Positions 50,531 to 59,370 of a stretch of DNA of 64,000 nucleotides are shown here, piece by piece. The stretch lies in NCBI RefSeq assembly GCF_000243415.2, contig NZ_KI912270.1, positions 682,001-746,000 on the forward strand. The letters are read 5' to 3'. Made by a program: the position numbers and the translations under genes. The first letter of the stretch is position 1, and the number at the start of each line of letters is the position of its first letter. The notes under the pieces are model-generated. The model saw only the letters and a program-made list of their open reading frames with translations, was not told where the DNA came from and made no database searches. Source of the DNA: Mycolicibacterium tusciae JS617. Lineage in GTDB: Bacteria; Actinomycetota; Actinomycetes; Mycobacteriales; Mycobacteriaceae.

Positions 50531-51613
50531 TCAGTTGATACGGTCGCCGGTCTCGGGATGGAACAGATGCACCTTGCCATCCGGCTTCATGCGCAACTCC
50601 ACGGTGTCAGCGAGCTTCACCGGAGTGCGCGACAGCGACCGTGCCACCAACTGCACGTCGGGGTGCGCGTGGGTGTAGAGGTAGGTCTCGCTGCCCAGGT
50701 CTTCGACGAGGTCGATGACCACGTCGATGCCGCCTCCCGGTGACACCTCGAAGTCCTCGGGGCGGATACCGACCGTGACGGTGTCGACGCCGGCGTCGGC
50801 CAACTTCGTCAGGTGTTCGCGCTCCAACGGCAACGTGGAGTCCTCGCTGAGTCGCACACCGTCGGAGACGATCGGGGCCGTCAGCAGATTCATCGCGGGT
50901 GAGCCGATGAACCCGGCGACAAAGGCATTGGCCGGCCTGTCGTAAAGCTCGCTCGGAGAAGCGAACTGTTGCAGTTTGCCGAACCGCAGAACGGCGACCC
51001 GGTCGCCCATAGTCATGGCCTCGACCTGGTCGTGCGTGACGTACACGGTGGTGGTGCCGAGACGCCTTTGCAGCGCTGCGATTTGGGTGCGGGTCTGCAC
51101 GCGCAGCTTTGCGTCGAGGTTCGAGAGCGGTTCGTCCATGCAGAACACTTGAGGCTCGCGAACGATGGCGCGTCCCATCGCCACGCGCTGACGCTGGCCG
51201 CCGGACAGCTTGGCGGGCTTGCGGTCCAGGAACTCGGTGAGGTCGAGGATCTTCGCCGCATCCTCGACTTTCTTGCGGCGCTCGTCGGCGGACACGCCGC
51301 GCAGTTTCAGCGCGAAGCCCATGTTCTCCGCGACGGTCTTGTTCGGATACAGCGCGTAATTCTGGAACACCATCGCGATGTCGCGATCCTTGGACGGCAC
51401 GCCGACCATGTTCTTGCCGCCGATCTCGATGGTGCCCTCATCGATGTCCTCGAGGCCGGCGAGCATGCGCAGCGCGGTGCTCTTCCCGGATCCCGACGGG
51501 CCCACCAGGACAACGAATTCGCCGTCTTGGATGTCGAGATTGAGTGCATCGACCGCGAGCTTGTCCGAGCCCTCGTAGATGCAGGTGGCGTTGGTGTAGG
51601 TGATGGATGCCAT
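50531..51613 (-). CDS. sugar/polyol ABC transporter ATP-binding protein (UgpC/MsmK/SugC type)
   Basis: A 360-residue ATPase of the carbohydrate importer CUT1 group. Walker A GPSGSGKST, signature LSGGQRQRVAMGRA, Walker B FCMDEPLSNLDA and the H-loop TVYVTHDQVEAM are intact. The C-terminal TOBE-type regulatory domain (residues about 240-360) is present. It powers uptake by the two permeases upstream. It is the last transporter gene of the - strand polyol operon, 33 bp after the second permease. Substrate inferred from the adjoining polyol dehydrogenases. Confidence 0.93.
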   Translation of the reverse strand: MASITYTNATCIYEGSDKLAVDALNLDIQDGEFVVLVGPSGSGKSTALRMLAGLEDIDEGTIEIGGKNMVGVPSKDRDIAMVFQNYALYPNKTVAENMGFALKLRGVSADERRKKVEDAAKILDLTEFLDRKPAKLSGGQRQRVAMGRAIVREPQVFCMDEPLSNLDAKLRVQTRTQIAALQRRLGTTTVYVTHDQVEAMTMGDRVAVLRFGKLQQFASPSELYDRPANAFVAGFIGSPAMNLLTAPIVSDGVRLSEDSTLPLEREHLTKLADAGVDTVTVGIRPEDFEVSPGGGIDVVIDLVEDLGSETYLYTHAHPDVQLVARSLSRTPVKLADTVELRMKPDGKVHLFHPETGDRIN

Positions 51614-51646
51614 TGGGGTTCTCCGTGTTTGTCGGGGTTTCGGGGG

Positions 51647-52516
51647 TTACTTGATCGCGCCGAACGAAAGTCCGCGCACCAGTTTGTTCTGTGCGAACCA
51701 CCCGCACAGGATCACAGGAAGTGCTGCCATGGTTGCGGCCGCCGACAGCACGGCCCAGTACTGACCCTCACCGGCGATGAATCCGACGAGGTACACCGGC
51801 ATGGTCTGAGCGTTCACCGCGGTGAGGTTGACCGCGAAGAAGAACTCGTTCCAGGCGAAGATGACGCAGATCAGTGCTGTCGCTGCGATACCGGGTGAGA
51901 CCAACGGCAGGATCACCTCACGCACCGACCGCCACAGGCTGGCGCCGTCGAGACTGGCCGCTTCGAGCAGTTCTCCTGGCACCTCGAGGAAGAACGACCG
52001 CATCATCCACACCGCGATCGGCAGGTTCATCGAGGTGTAGAGGATGACCAGTGCCCAGATGTTGTCCAGCAGACCGATGTTGGACACGATCACGTACAAC
52101 GGCAGGATCGCGGCGACTATCGGTAGCATCTTGGTGCTCATGAAGAAGAACAGCGCGTCCTGCGTTTTACGTACCGGCCGCAACGACAACGCGAACGCGG
52201 CAGGAGTGCCGAGGAGTAGCACCAGAAGCGTCGAAATGGCGGTGGCCCAAACCGAGTTCAGCATGGCGGGCCCGATGCCTTGATCGAACACCTTCCCGTA
52301 CTGATCCAGCGTTGGCGTGAAGAACAGTGTCGGCGGGCTGGTCGCCGCGTCACCTTCCTGCTTGAAGGACGTCAGCACCATCCAGAACACCGGGAAGAAG
52401 AACCCGAGCCCGACCAGCCAGGCCACCGCACCCCAAGCGTCGAACTTCCTCGCCTTCTTCTTCGACGGCTGCGCGGGAGCGTCTTTTGCCGAAGCAGTTT
52501 CAATTGTGGTGGTCAT
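51647..52516 (-). CDS. carbohydrate ABC transporter permease (MalG type)
   Basis: A 289-residue inner-membrane subunit with six transmembrane helices and the EAA loop (EAASLDGASLWRSVREVILPL), which contacts the ATPase. The N-terminus is charged and Lys-rich. Its start overlaps the stop of the upstream permease in TGATG, so the two are translationally coupled. It forms the channel together with the MalF-type subunit, whose gene carries an in-frame amber codon. Confidence 0.93.
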   Translation of the reverse strand: MTTTIETASAKDAPAQPSKKKARKFDAWGAVAWLVGLGFFFPVFWMVLTSFKQEGDAATSPPTLFFTPTLDQYGKVFDQGIGPAMLNSVWATAISTLLVLLLGTPAAFALSLRPVRKTQDALFFFMSTKMLPIVAAILPLYVIVSNIGLLDNIWALVILYTSMNLPIAVWMMRSFFLEVPGELLEAASLDGASLWRSVREVILPLVSPGIAATALICVIFAWNEFFFAVNLTAVNAQTMPVYLVGFIAGEGQYWAVLSAAATMAALPVILCGWFAQNKLVRGLSFGAIK

Positions 52517-53490
52517 CAGGTCGCCTCTTCCTTGCCGGAGAATGATTTGAAGATCAACCGGAGCGCGAAGCTCGCGATGAACATCGTGAAGATCACCACC
52601 ACCACGCCCATCGCTGCCGCCTGGCCCATGTCGAAGCCGAGGAACGCCCGCTGGTAGATATAGAAGGGCAGATTTGCACTCGCAATGCCCGGCCCGCCCT
52701 GCGTCATCATGTAGATGGCGTCGAACGTGTTCACCAGGTACACCGCACCGAGCACGACGCCCAGTTCGATGAAGCGCCGAAGGTGGGGCAGCGTCAACTC
52801 ACGGAAGAGTTGAAACGCGCCCGCACCGTCGACTCGACCGGCCTCCAGGATGTCGCGAGGCATCGACTGGAGGCCGGCGAGGATCAGCAGCATCATGAAC
52901 GGCGTCCACTGCCAGATCAGTTCGACCATCACCATGGTGAGTGGGAATTGACCGATCTAGTCCACTGGACCGATGCCGACAAGCGACAGCACCCAATTGA
53001 GGATGCCGTTCGTCGGGTCGAGGATCGTCGTCTTCCAGATCAACGCCGCCGCAACGGGTGTGACGAGAAACGGTGTGATCAGCAGTGTGCGGACGACGCC
53101 GCGGCCCAAGAACGCGCGATCCAGCAGCAACGCCAGCAGCAAGCCGAGGAATGCCGAGATCAACACCACGCCGACGATGAGGATGATGGTGTTGAGGCCC
53201 ACCCGCCAGAACTGGCTGTCCTTCGCGACGGCGATGTAGTTGTTCAGCCCCACGAACTGACGTGAGCCGGGCCGCACCAGGTTCCATGACAACGTCGAGT
53301 AGTACAACGTGAACAGGAACGGGATCTGGGTGACCACGATCATGAAGATCAGCGCAGGCAGTAGCGGGCCACGGCGACGCCAGCCTTCGGCACGGCTCAC
53401 CCCGGCGCCTTGAGCCTCCCGGATCTTGCGGACCCGTTCGGCCACGGCGCCCTCGCTAGCCTCAGCCCTGGTTTCAGCGGTAACGGTCAT
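52516..53490 (-). pseudogene. carbohydrate ABC transporter permease (MalF type) with in-frame amber codon
   Basis: The frame from ATG 53490 to 52516 encodes a normal permease of 324 residues except for a TAG at 52959-52957. The sequence around it reads GIGPVD-stop-IGQFPLTMVMVELIW, so a Trp codon TGG probably became TAG by one base change. The first part has an anchor helix (LLPALIFMIVVTQIPFLFTLYY) and two further helices. The second part has the EAA loop (EAGRVDGAGAFQLFRELTLP) and the last helices. Reading frame and length are otherwise preserved. As written the importer would lack a subunit. The start overlaps the stop of the binding-protein gene (TGATG). Confidence 0.85.
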
Positions 53491-54854
53491 CACTTCTCCT
53501 GATATGTGCGGCCGACGACCTCGGCGTATTCCTGTGCTTGGGATAGCGCTTCATCCACCGTCTTCTGTCCGGCGATCGCTGCGCTGATCTGCTGGCTCAC
53601 CCGAGTCCCGAGGTCCTGGAACTCCGGGATCCCGACGAACTGCACTCCGGTGTACGGAACCGGCTGCACCGTAGGCTTGTTCGGGGTCGCGTTCTCGATC
53701 GACCGAAGCGTCAGAGGCCCGTAGGACTCGGAGATCGCCTCGTACTCGGGAAGATCCGTATACGTCGATGTCCGACTGCCCGGCGGGACGCGGGCCCATC
53801 CCAGCTGCTCACCGACCAGCTTCATATAGTCCTTGCTGGTCATCCACGAGATGAATTTCCATGCGCCCTCAGGGTTCTTGGCGTGTTTCGGGATTCCCAG
53901 CGCCCAGGTGTAGAGCCAGCCCGCGTCGGGCTTCTCGACGATCGGCGCCGGCAGGTAGCCGATCTTGCCGACCAGATCCGGGTAGGTCTTGGGGTCCTCC
54001 AGCACTGAGACGGCCGACGTCGCGTCGTACCACATGGCCGTCTGCCCCTGACCGAACAGGTTGGCGCATTCCTGGAATCCCGTTGACGAGGCACCGAGTT
54101 CACCGGCCTCGTTGATGAGGTCGACGTAGAAGTTGACGGCCTTGCTCACCTCGGGGCTGTTGAGTTGGGCGTTCCACTGGTCGTCGTACCAGCGTCCTCC
54201 GAATGTGTTGATGACGGTGTCCAGCGGTGCCAGCACTTCGCCCCAACCGGGCTTGCCGCGCAGGCAGATTCCCGCTCGGTCGTCGGTCTTGAGCTTCTTC
54301 GCCCAGTCGGCGACCTCCTGCCATTGCGGCTGGTAGTTCGGGTCCTGGTTGACCTGGATGCCGGCCTGTTCGAAAAGGTCCTTGCGGTACATCAGGAAGG
54401 ACGACTCACCGTAGAACGGGACCGCGTACATGTTGCCCTCATACGACAGCGAGTCCCGCAGCGAGGGAATGAAGTCACTCTCGTCGTACCCGGGCGTGTT
54501 CTTCGCGAACTCCGAAAGGTTCATCAGCCAGCCGTCTCTCGCCCACTGCGGGGTCTCGAAATTGCTGATCATCACGACGTCGAACTCGCTGCCTCCCATG
54601 GCGGAGGACATGGTGATCTTGGCGCGCGCCTGGTTCTCCGACAGCGTGACGAACCTCAACTTGGTGCCGGGATTTTCCTTCTCGAACTCTGTCGACAGCT
54701 TCTGGGCGTCGGTCATCTGCGAGTTGGACACCAGCGCGATCGTCACCTGATTGTCGGAAGCGCCGAGGCTGCCCGCGCCGGAACATCCGACCGTCGTCAG
54801 CGTCAGGCCTGCCGCGGCCGCCAATGCGGCCCATCGCTTGAGCGCTTTTACCAT
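53490..54854 (-). CDS. extracellular solute-binding lipoprotein for sugar/polyol ABC importer
   Basis: A 454-residue periplasmic-type binding protein (family 1), start ATG 54854 after AGGTG; the frame extends upstream without support. A lipoprotein signal (LKRWAALAAAAGLTLTTVGC) places Cys24 as the lipidated residue. The mature domain shows NQVTIALVSNSQMTDAQKL at the start, GGSEFDVVMISNFETPQW, and typical GAWKFISWMTSKDYMKLVG near the C-terminus. It captures the substrate outside the membrane and hands it to the permeases. Its stop is fused to the start of the first permease. Confidence 0.92.
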   Translation of the reverse strand: MVKALKRWAALAAAAGLTLTTVGCSGAGSLGASDNQVTIALVSNSQMTDAQKLSTEFEKENPGTKLRFVTLSENQARAKITMSSAMGGSEFDVVMISNFETPQWARDGWLMNLSEFAKNTPGYDESDFIPSLRDSLSYEGNMYAVPFYGESSFLMYRKDLFEQAGIQVNQDPNYQPQWQEVADWAKKLKTDDRAGICLRGKPGWGEVLAPLDTVINTFGGRWYDDQWNAQLNSPEVSKAVNFYVDLINEAGELGASSTGFQECANLFGQGQTAMWYDATSAVSVLEDPKTYPDLVGKIGYLPAPIVEKPDAGWLYTWALGIPKHAKNPEGAWKFISWMTSKDYMKLVGEQLGWARVPPGSRTSTYTDLPEYEAISESYGPLTLRSIENATPNKPTVQPVPYTGVQFVGIPEFQDLGTRVSQQISAAIAGQKTVDEALSQAQEYAEVVGRTYQEK

Positions 54855-54873
54855 CACTTCACCTTTCACTGCG

Positions 54874-55896
54874 TCATTTCTGGTCCAGCAACCAACGGGC
54901 ACAATCGATGTCACAAACCAGCAACCTGGCCAGTTTTCCGCGGAGTGCGCCGAGCGTGGCGGGATATTTGGTCGCGCCACTGGAGATCAGGATCGTCTTC
55001 TGGCAGCCGCGAATGTCTTCGAGCGGAACGGAGACCGCGCGCTGCTGAAGTTCGGTGTCGACGGGAGCGCCCTCCGCGTCGAAGAATCGGCCACCGATCT
55101 CACCCACCGCCCCCAGGGAGATCAGCTCGTCGAGCATCCGGATGTCGAGATAGCTTCCCTCGAACAACGTCGTTGACGTCGAGACGGCGCCGACGCCGAA
55201 CAGCATGATGTCGGCCCGCCTGCCTGCCTCCAGTGTTCGCGAGATCACCGAGTCGCTGCGCATCGAGGTGACAGTCGATGCGTCGGCGTAGAGCGGGGCG
55301 GGTAGGCGGATCGTGCTCGCACGCAACACGTCTGCACATCGGCCGAGGATGAGTTCGGTGCCGGTCTGGTACGCCGCGGTGGACATGGCGCCGTCCAGTT
55401 GGACCACGACCCGACAACTCGCCACACCCGGCACGAGCGCGGTGGCCACCGCGACCTGCTCGGGGCCCCACGTGAATCCGAGGACGTCTTCCGGTTCGAG
55501 CCGCCGCATCAACAGTGCGGCCGCCGCCCGCCCCACGCTCGCGAATGCCGCCGGGCGGCCGGGCGAGCCGACGTCGATGCCATGCCCGGCCACCACCGCC
55601 TCGGTCAGGCCGAACCGGCGCTCAAGTTCGCGCTCCTCGTCGGCGTGCAGATCGTCACGCATATCGGGCGGCACGACGACTTCGATACGCACCAGCCCCT
55701 TGGCCTTGGCCCGTGCCACCAAACGACCCGCGGTCGGCCGCGAGACGCCGAGACGGCCGGCGATCTCGGCCTGCGTCAGGCCGTCGAGGTAGTACAGCGT
55801 TGCTGCCCGTAGAGCGAGTCGAAGGTCCTCGGGCGTCGAGGCACGGCTTTGCGCGGGTGTCGCGGTCACCTCGCCGTTCGACGTCGATGCGGTCAC
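54874..55896 (-). CDS. SorC/DeoR-family sugar-binding transcriptional regulator
   Basis: A 340-residue regulator, GTG start. The N-terminal HTH (LTQAEIAGRLGVSRPTAGRLVARAK) is followed by a sugar-binding domain of the SorC family (AAALLMRRLEPEDVLGFTWG, VVVQLDGAMSTAAYQTG, LEAGRRADIMLFGVGAV). It should sense a polyol or its phosphate and control the transporter and catabolic genes. It is the first gene of the - strand operon, 19 bp upstream of the binding-protein gene. The divergent catabolic operon starts 71 bp away, and a TGAGCA/TGCTCA dyad lies in between. Confidence 0.92.
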   Translation of the reverse strand: MTASTSNGEVTATPAQSRASTPEDLRLALRAATLYYLDGLTQAEIAGRLGVSRPTAGRLVARAKAKGLVRIEVVVPPDMRDDLHADEERELERRFGLTEAVVAGHGIDVGSPGRPAAFASVGRAAAALLMRRLEPEDVLGFTWGPEQVAVATALVPGVASCRVVVQLDGAMSTAAYQTGTELILGRCADVLRASTIRLPAPLYADASTVTSMRSDSVISRTLEAGRRADIMLFGVGAVSTSTTLFEGSYLDIRMLDELISLGAVGEIGGRFFDAEGAPVDTELQQRAVSVPLEDIRGCQKTILISSGATKYPATLGALRGKLARLLVCDIDCARWLLDQK

Positions 55897-55923
55897 GACT
55901 GCGCCTCACTTTCCTCAATCCAC

Positions 55924-55957
55924 TGAGCATTTGCTCAGGGATGCGAGTAGATGCTCA
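55924..55957. promoter_or_regulatory. operator between the SorC regulator and the polyol dehydrogenase operon
   Basis: TGAGCATTTGCTCA (55924-55937) is a dyad with 6-bp arms TGAGCA/TGCTCA. An extra half-site TGCTCA is at 55952-55957. It is in the 71-bp divergent gap and is the obvious target for the SorC regulator. Confidence 0.65.
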
Positions 55958-55967
55958 TCACGCTAAC

Positions 55968-57032
55968 ATGGTGAGTGTGACGCACACAACACTTTCGCCC
56001 GATACCCAGATGCGGGCCGCCGTCCTCGTCGAGCAGGGCCGGATTGAAATGGAGCAGCGGCCGGTGCCGACACCGCAGCCTGGTGACGTGCTGATACGGG
56101 TCTCGTCGGTGGGCGTCTGCGGCTCGGATACGCACTACTACCGGCATGGACGGCTCGGCGGCTTCGTCGTGGAAGGGCCCCTGGTCCTCGGGCACGAGGC
56201 GGCGGGCACCATCGTCGGCGTCGGCGAGTCCGTCGACCCGTCTCGCGTCGGCCAGCGGGTGTCGATCGAACCGCAACGGCCCGATCCCGACAGCGACGAG
56301 ACCCGCCGCGGCCACTACAACCTGTGCCCGCATATGCGGTTCTTCGCGACCCCGCCGGTCGATGGCGCACTCTGCGATTACGTGACCATCGGAGCGGAGT
56401 TCGCGCATCCGGTGCCGGACTCGATGTCCGACGACGCCGCGGCGCTGTGTGAGCCGTTGTCCGTCGGCATCGCCGCGATCCGCAAGGCTGAACTCGACGG
56501 TCCGGAGCGACGGGAAGGCGGGGGATCGCGAGTGCTCATCGCGGGCGCCGGACCCATCGGCATCGTGGTGACCCAACTCGCGCGGGCCTACGGCGCAACG
56601 GAGATCGTCGTCAGCGATCCGGACCCGACCCGGCGCGACCGAGCCGTGGCGTTCGGCGCCACCACGGTCGTCGACCCCACCACCGAAGGGACCGACGATC
56701 TCGCGGTCGATGCGTTCATCGATGCCTCCGGCGCCGTGACAGCCGTCGCGGCCGGCATCCGCTCGGTGCGTCCGGCGGGACGGATAGTCCTCGTCGGTTC
56801 GGGCGCCGAGTCGATGGAACTGCCCACGCAGCTGATCCAGAATCGTGAGCTGGTGTTGACGGGAGTGTTCCGGTATGCCAACACCTGGCCGACGGCGATA
56901 GCACTGGTGGAATCCGGGCGCGTGGACCTCGATGCCATGGTGACGGCCCGCTTCCCGCTGGAGAAGGCCGCCGATGCCCTGGACTCAGACCAGATCCCGG
57001 GTAGCGTCAAGTCGGTGGTGACCGTGTCATGA
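55968..57032 (+). CDS. zinc-type polyol (sorbitol/xylitol) dehydrogenase, structural zinc site lost
   Basis: A 354-residue MDR-family dehydrogenase, start ATG 55968; the open frame upstream runs into the regulator gene. The catalytic zinc site is indicated by CGSDTHYYRHG and GHEAAG with a following Glu. The Rossmann motif is IAGAGPIGIV, and an Asp after the second strand (VVSDPDPTR) favours NAD. The substrate is probably a polyol oxidised to a ketose. In most relatives the segment before YNLCP holds three further cysteines for a structural zinc; here it reads RPDPDSDETRRGHYNLCP with only one Cys. It overlaps the next gene by four bases (ATGA). Confidence 0.88.
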   Translation: MVSVTHTTLSPDTQMRAAVLVEQGRIEMEQRPVPTPQPGDVLIRVSSVGVCGSDTHYYRHGRLGGFVVEGPLVLGHEAAGTIVGVGESVDPSRVGQRVSIEPQRPDPDSDETRRGHYNLCPHMRFFATPPVDGALCDYVTIGAEFAHPVPDSMSDDAAALCEPLSVGIAAIRKAELDGPERREGGGSRVLIAGAGPIGIVVTQLARAYGATEIVVSDPDPTRRDRAVAFGATTVVDPTTEGTDDLAVDAFIDASGAVTAVAAGIRSVRPAGRIVLVGSGAESMELPTQLIQNRELVLTGVFRYANTWPTAIALVESGRVDLDAMVTARFPLEKAADALDSDQIPGSVKSVVTVS

Positions 57033-58417
57033 CACTCAGCAGAGGAAGCTACGATCGCAGTGAGATCAGCGTCGGCATAGTGCATTTCGGGGTCGGCGGC
57101 TTCCACCGCGCCCATCAGGCGATGTACGTCGACCGCCTCCTGGAGATGGGCCTCGCGAAGGATTGGGGCATCTGCGGTGTCGGCGTGATGGCGGCCGACC
57201 GCAAGATGGCCGAGGTGATGGCCGCCCAAAACGGGCTCTACACGCTGTTGCTCGAGAATCCCGACGGCACCCGTGACGCGAGGGTGATCGGATCGATCGT
57301 CGACTATCGCTACGCACCCGACGATCCGGAATCGGTGATCGAACTGCTGGCCGCGCCGAGCACCCGCATCATCTCCCTGACCATCACCGAGGGCGGCTAC
57401 AACATCGACGGTGCGGGACCCGACGGCGTGTTCGGCCTCGTCGCGCAGGCTCTTGCCCGTCGTCACGACCGCGGCATCGCGTCGCCGACGATCGTCTCCT
57501 GCGACAACATCGAGGGCAACGGCGATGTCGCCCGCCACGCCTTCACCACCTACGCCGAGCGCGTCCACCCCGGCCTCGGCGAATGGATGGGCGTACACAC
57601 GAAGTTCCCGAATTCGATGGTGGACCGCATCACGCCGGTCACCACACCCGACGTCATCGCCGTCGTGGAAAATGAGTTCGGCGTTGACGATCGGTGGCCG
57701 GTGGTCGCTGAACCATTTACGTCGTGGGTGCTCGAGGACGATTTCTCCGATGGCCGCCCGCCGTTGGAGAAGGTCGATGTGCTGATGGTCGACGACGTCA
57801 CGCCGTACGAGTTGATGAAGCTGCGACTGCTCAACGCCAGCCACCAGTGTCTGTGCTACTTCGCGTATCTGACGGGTTATCGGTTTGTGCACGACGCCGC
57901 GGGTGACCCGTTGTTCGCCGAATTCTTGATGGCATACATGGATACCGAGGCCACCCCGACGCTGAAGCCCGTGCCCGGTATCGATCTGCCGGACTACAAG
58001 CGCACGCTGATCGAGCGGTTCGCCAATCCAGGCGTCAAGGACACGATTGCACGACTGTGCTTCGGCTCGTCGGATCGCATCCCGAAATGGCTGCTCCCGG
58101 TGATCAGGGAGAATCTGAGAACCGGTGCACCCGTGCGACTGTCGGCCGCGACCGTGGCCAGCTGGGCGCGTTACGCCGAGGGTGTCGACGAGCAGGGCGA
58201 GCCCATCGACGTCGCCGACCAGCTGGCCGACACCCTAGTGCCGCTGGCGAAGTCGCAGCGGGACAACCCGACCGCTTTCATCGAGAACACCGAGGTGTTC
58301 GGCGACCTTGCGAGCGAATCGCGGTTCGTCGAAGCCTATGTGCGGGCGCTCGATTCACTACACCGCGACGGCGCGCGCGCGACGCTTCAGACGTTGCTTC
58401 GGAAGGACACGCCGTGA
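57029..58417 (+). CDS. mannitol dehydrogenase family protein (long-chain polyol dehydrogenase)
   Basis: A 462-residue NAD-dependent long-chain polyol dehydrogenase (mannitol, arabinitol or similar). The N-terminal Rossmann region begins ISVGIVHFGVGGFHRAHQAMY. The catalytic Lys-Asn-His set is in LKLRLLNASHQCL (written here without its flanks), and SLTITEGGYNID and PNSMVDRITPVTTP are conserved in the family. It oxidises a sugar alcohol to a ketose for the PfkB kinase encoded next. It overlaps both neighbours by four bases, so the three catabolic genes are tightly coupled. Confidence 0.92.
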   Translation: MTLSRGSYDRSEISVGIVHFGVGGFHRAHQAMYVDRLLEMGLAKDWGICGVGVMAADRKMAEVMAAQNGLYTLLLENPDGTRDARVIGSIVDYRYAPDDPESVIELLAAPSTRIISLTITEGGYNIDGAGPDGVFGLVAQALARRHDRGIASPTIVSCDNIEGNGDVARHAFTTYAERVHPGLGEWMGVHTKFPNSMVDRITPVTTPDVIAVVENEFGVDDRWPVVAEPFTSWVLEDDFSDGRPPLEKVDVLMVDDVTPYELMKLRLLNASHQCLCYFAYLTGYRFVHDAAGDPLFAEFLMAYMDTEATPTLKPVPGIDLPDYKRTLIERFANPGVKDTIARLCFGSSDRIPKWLLPVIRENLRTGAPVRLSAATVASWARYAEGVDEQGEPIDVADQLADTLVPLAKSQRDNPTAFIENTEVFGDLASESRFVEAYVRALDSLHRDGARATLQTLLRKDTP

Positions 58418-59361
58418 GGGCCTTGGTCATCGGCGAGGCGCTGATCGACATCGTCGAGCGGGACGGTCAGGTGACTGGTGAACACGTCGGCGGCAGCCCG
58501 CTCAACGTGGCCGTGGGCCTGGCCCGGTTGGGCCGAGGAGTCGACTTCCTCACCCACATCGCCGACGACGCTCGCGGAGAGCGCATCGCCGAGTACGTGG
58601 AAAGCTCTGGAGTGCAACTCGTTTCGGGTAGCACGACGGCCGATCGCACGCCCACCGCGCTTGCCACACTCGACGAAAACGGCTCGGCGCAATACGTGTT
58701 CGACATCGACTGGCAGCTTTCGGGAACGCCGGAGGTGTCACCCCCGCTGGTCGCCCATACCGGGTCCATTGCGACGTGGCTCGAACCAGGCTGCCGGGCC
58801 ACCTCCGCGCTGCTGGACGCGTACCACCCGTCGGCGACGATCACGTTCGATCCCAATGTGCGCCCGGCGCTGATCGAAGATGGTGACGCCGCGCGGGGCC
58901 GCATCGACCGGCTCCTCGAGAAGTGCGACGTGGTCAAGGCCAGCGACGAGGACTTGCGCTGGATCGATCCGAATCGCTCGGCCAAGCAGATCGCACGAAC
59001 CTGGCTCAGCCTCGGCCCGTCCGTCGTCGCGGTGACCATGGGCGACCGTGGCGCATTCGCGATATGCGAGGCGGGCACGGTGCGGATCGCGGCGATGCCG
59101 GTGGAGGTGGTGGACACCGTCGGCGCCGGTGACTCGTTCATGACAGGGCTGATCGACGGGCTGTGGGGGTTGAACCTGCTGGGTGCCGAGCGGCGTCACG
59201 AACTGCGTCACATCGGCCTCGACGCCCTCAATTCGGTGGTGCGGACGGCCGCGCTGTCGTCGGCGCTGACCGTCGGCCGTCCCGGTGCTGACCTGCCCGA
59301 TCGCGCAACACGGGACGCCGCCGCGGCGAGGTCCGGCCCGCAGTTGTCCCAACCCGGCTAA
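58414..59361 (+). CDS. PfkB-family carbohydrate kinase (fructokinase-like)
   Basis: A 315-residue kinase, start GTG 58414 overlapping the dehydrogenase stop (GTGA). Family marks are ALVIGEALIDIV at the start, GGSPLNVAVGLARLG, TFDPNVRPALI and the catalytic DTVGAGDSFMTGL with the anion hole and Asp base. It should phosphorylate the ketose from the two dehydrogenases (for example fructose or xylulose). The C-terminus is about 20 residues longer than the minimal fold. ku follows after 9 bp. Confidence 0.92.
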   Translation: MRALVIGEALIDIVERDGQVTGEHVGGSPLNVAVGLARLGRGVDFLTHIADDARGERIAEYVESSGVQLVSGSTTADRTPTALATLDENGSAQYVFDIDWQLSGTPEVSPPLVAHTGSIATWLEPGCRATSALLDAYHPSATITFDPNVRPALIEDGDAARGRIDRLLEKCDVVKASDEDLRWIDPNRSAKQIARTWLSLGPSVVAVTMGDRGAFAICEAGTVRIAAMPVEVVDTVGAGDSFMTGLIDGLWGLNLLGAERRHELRHIGLDALNSVVRTAALSSALTVGRPGADLPDRATRDAAAARSGPQLSQPG

Positions 59362-59370
59362 CCTGGCCTT

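Noticed and set aside
52957..52959. Recoding of TAG as an amino acid
   Set aside because: Nothing in the window supports amber recoding; one substitution from TGG explains it more simply.
55515..55967. N-terminal extension of the polyol dehydrogenase
   Set aside because: It runs antisense through the SorC regulator gene; the family start is at ATG 55968.
58057..58413. N-terminal extension of the PfkB kinase
   Set aside because: It overlaps the mannitol dehydrogenase in another frame; GTG 58414 gives the standard kinase start.
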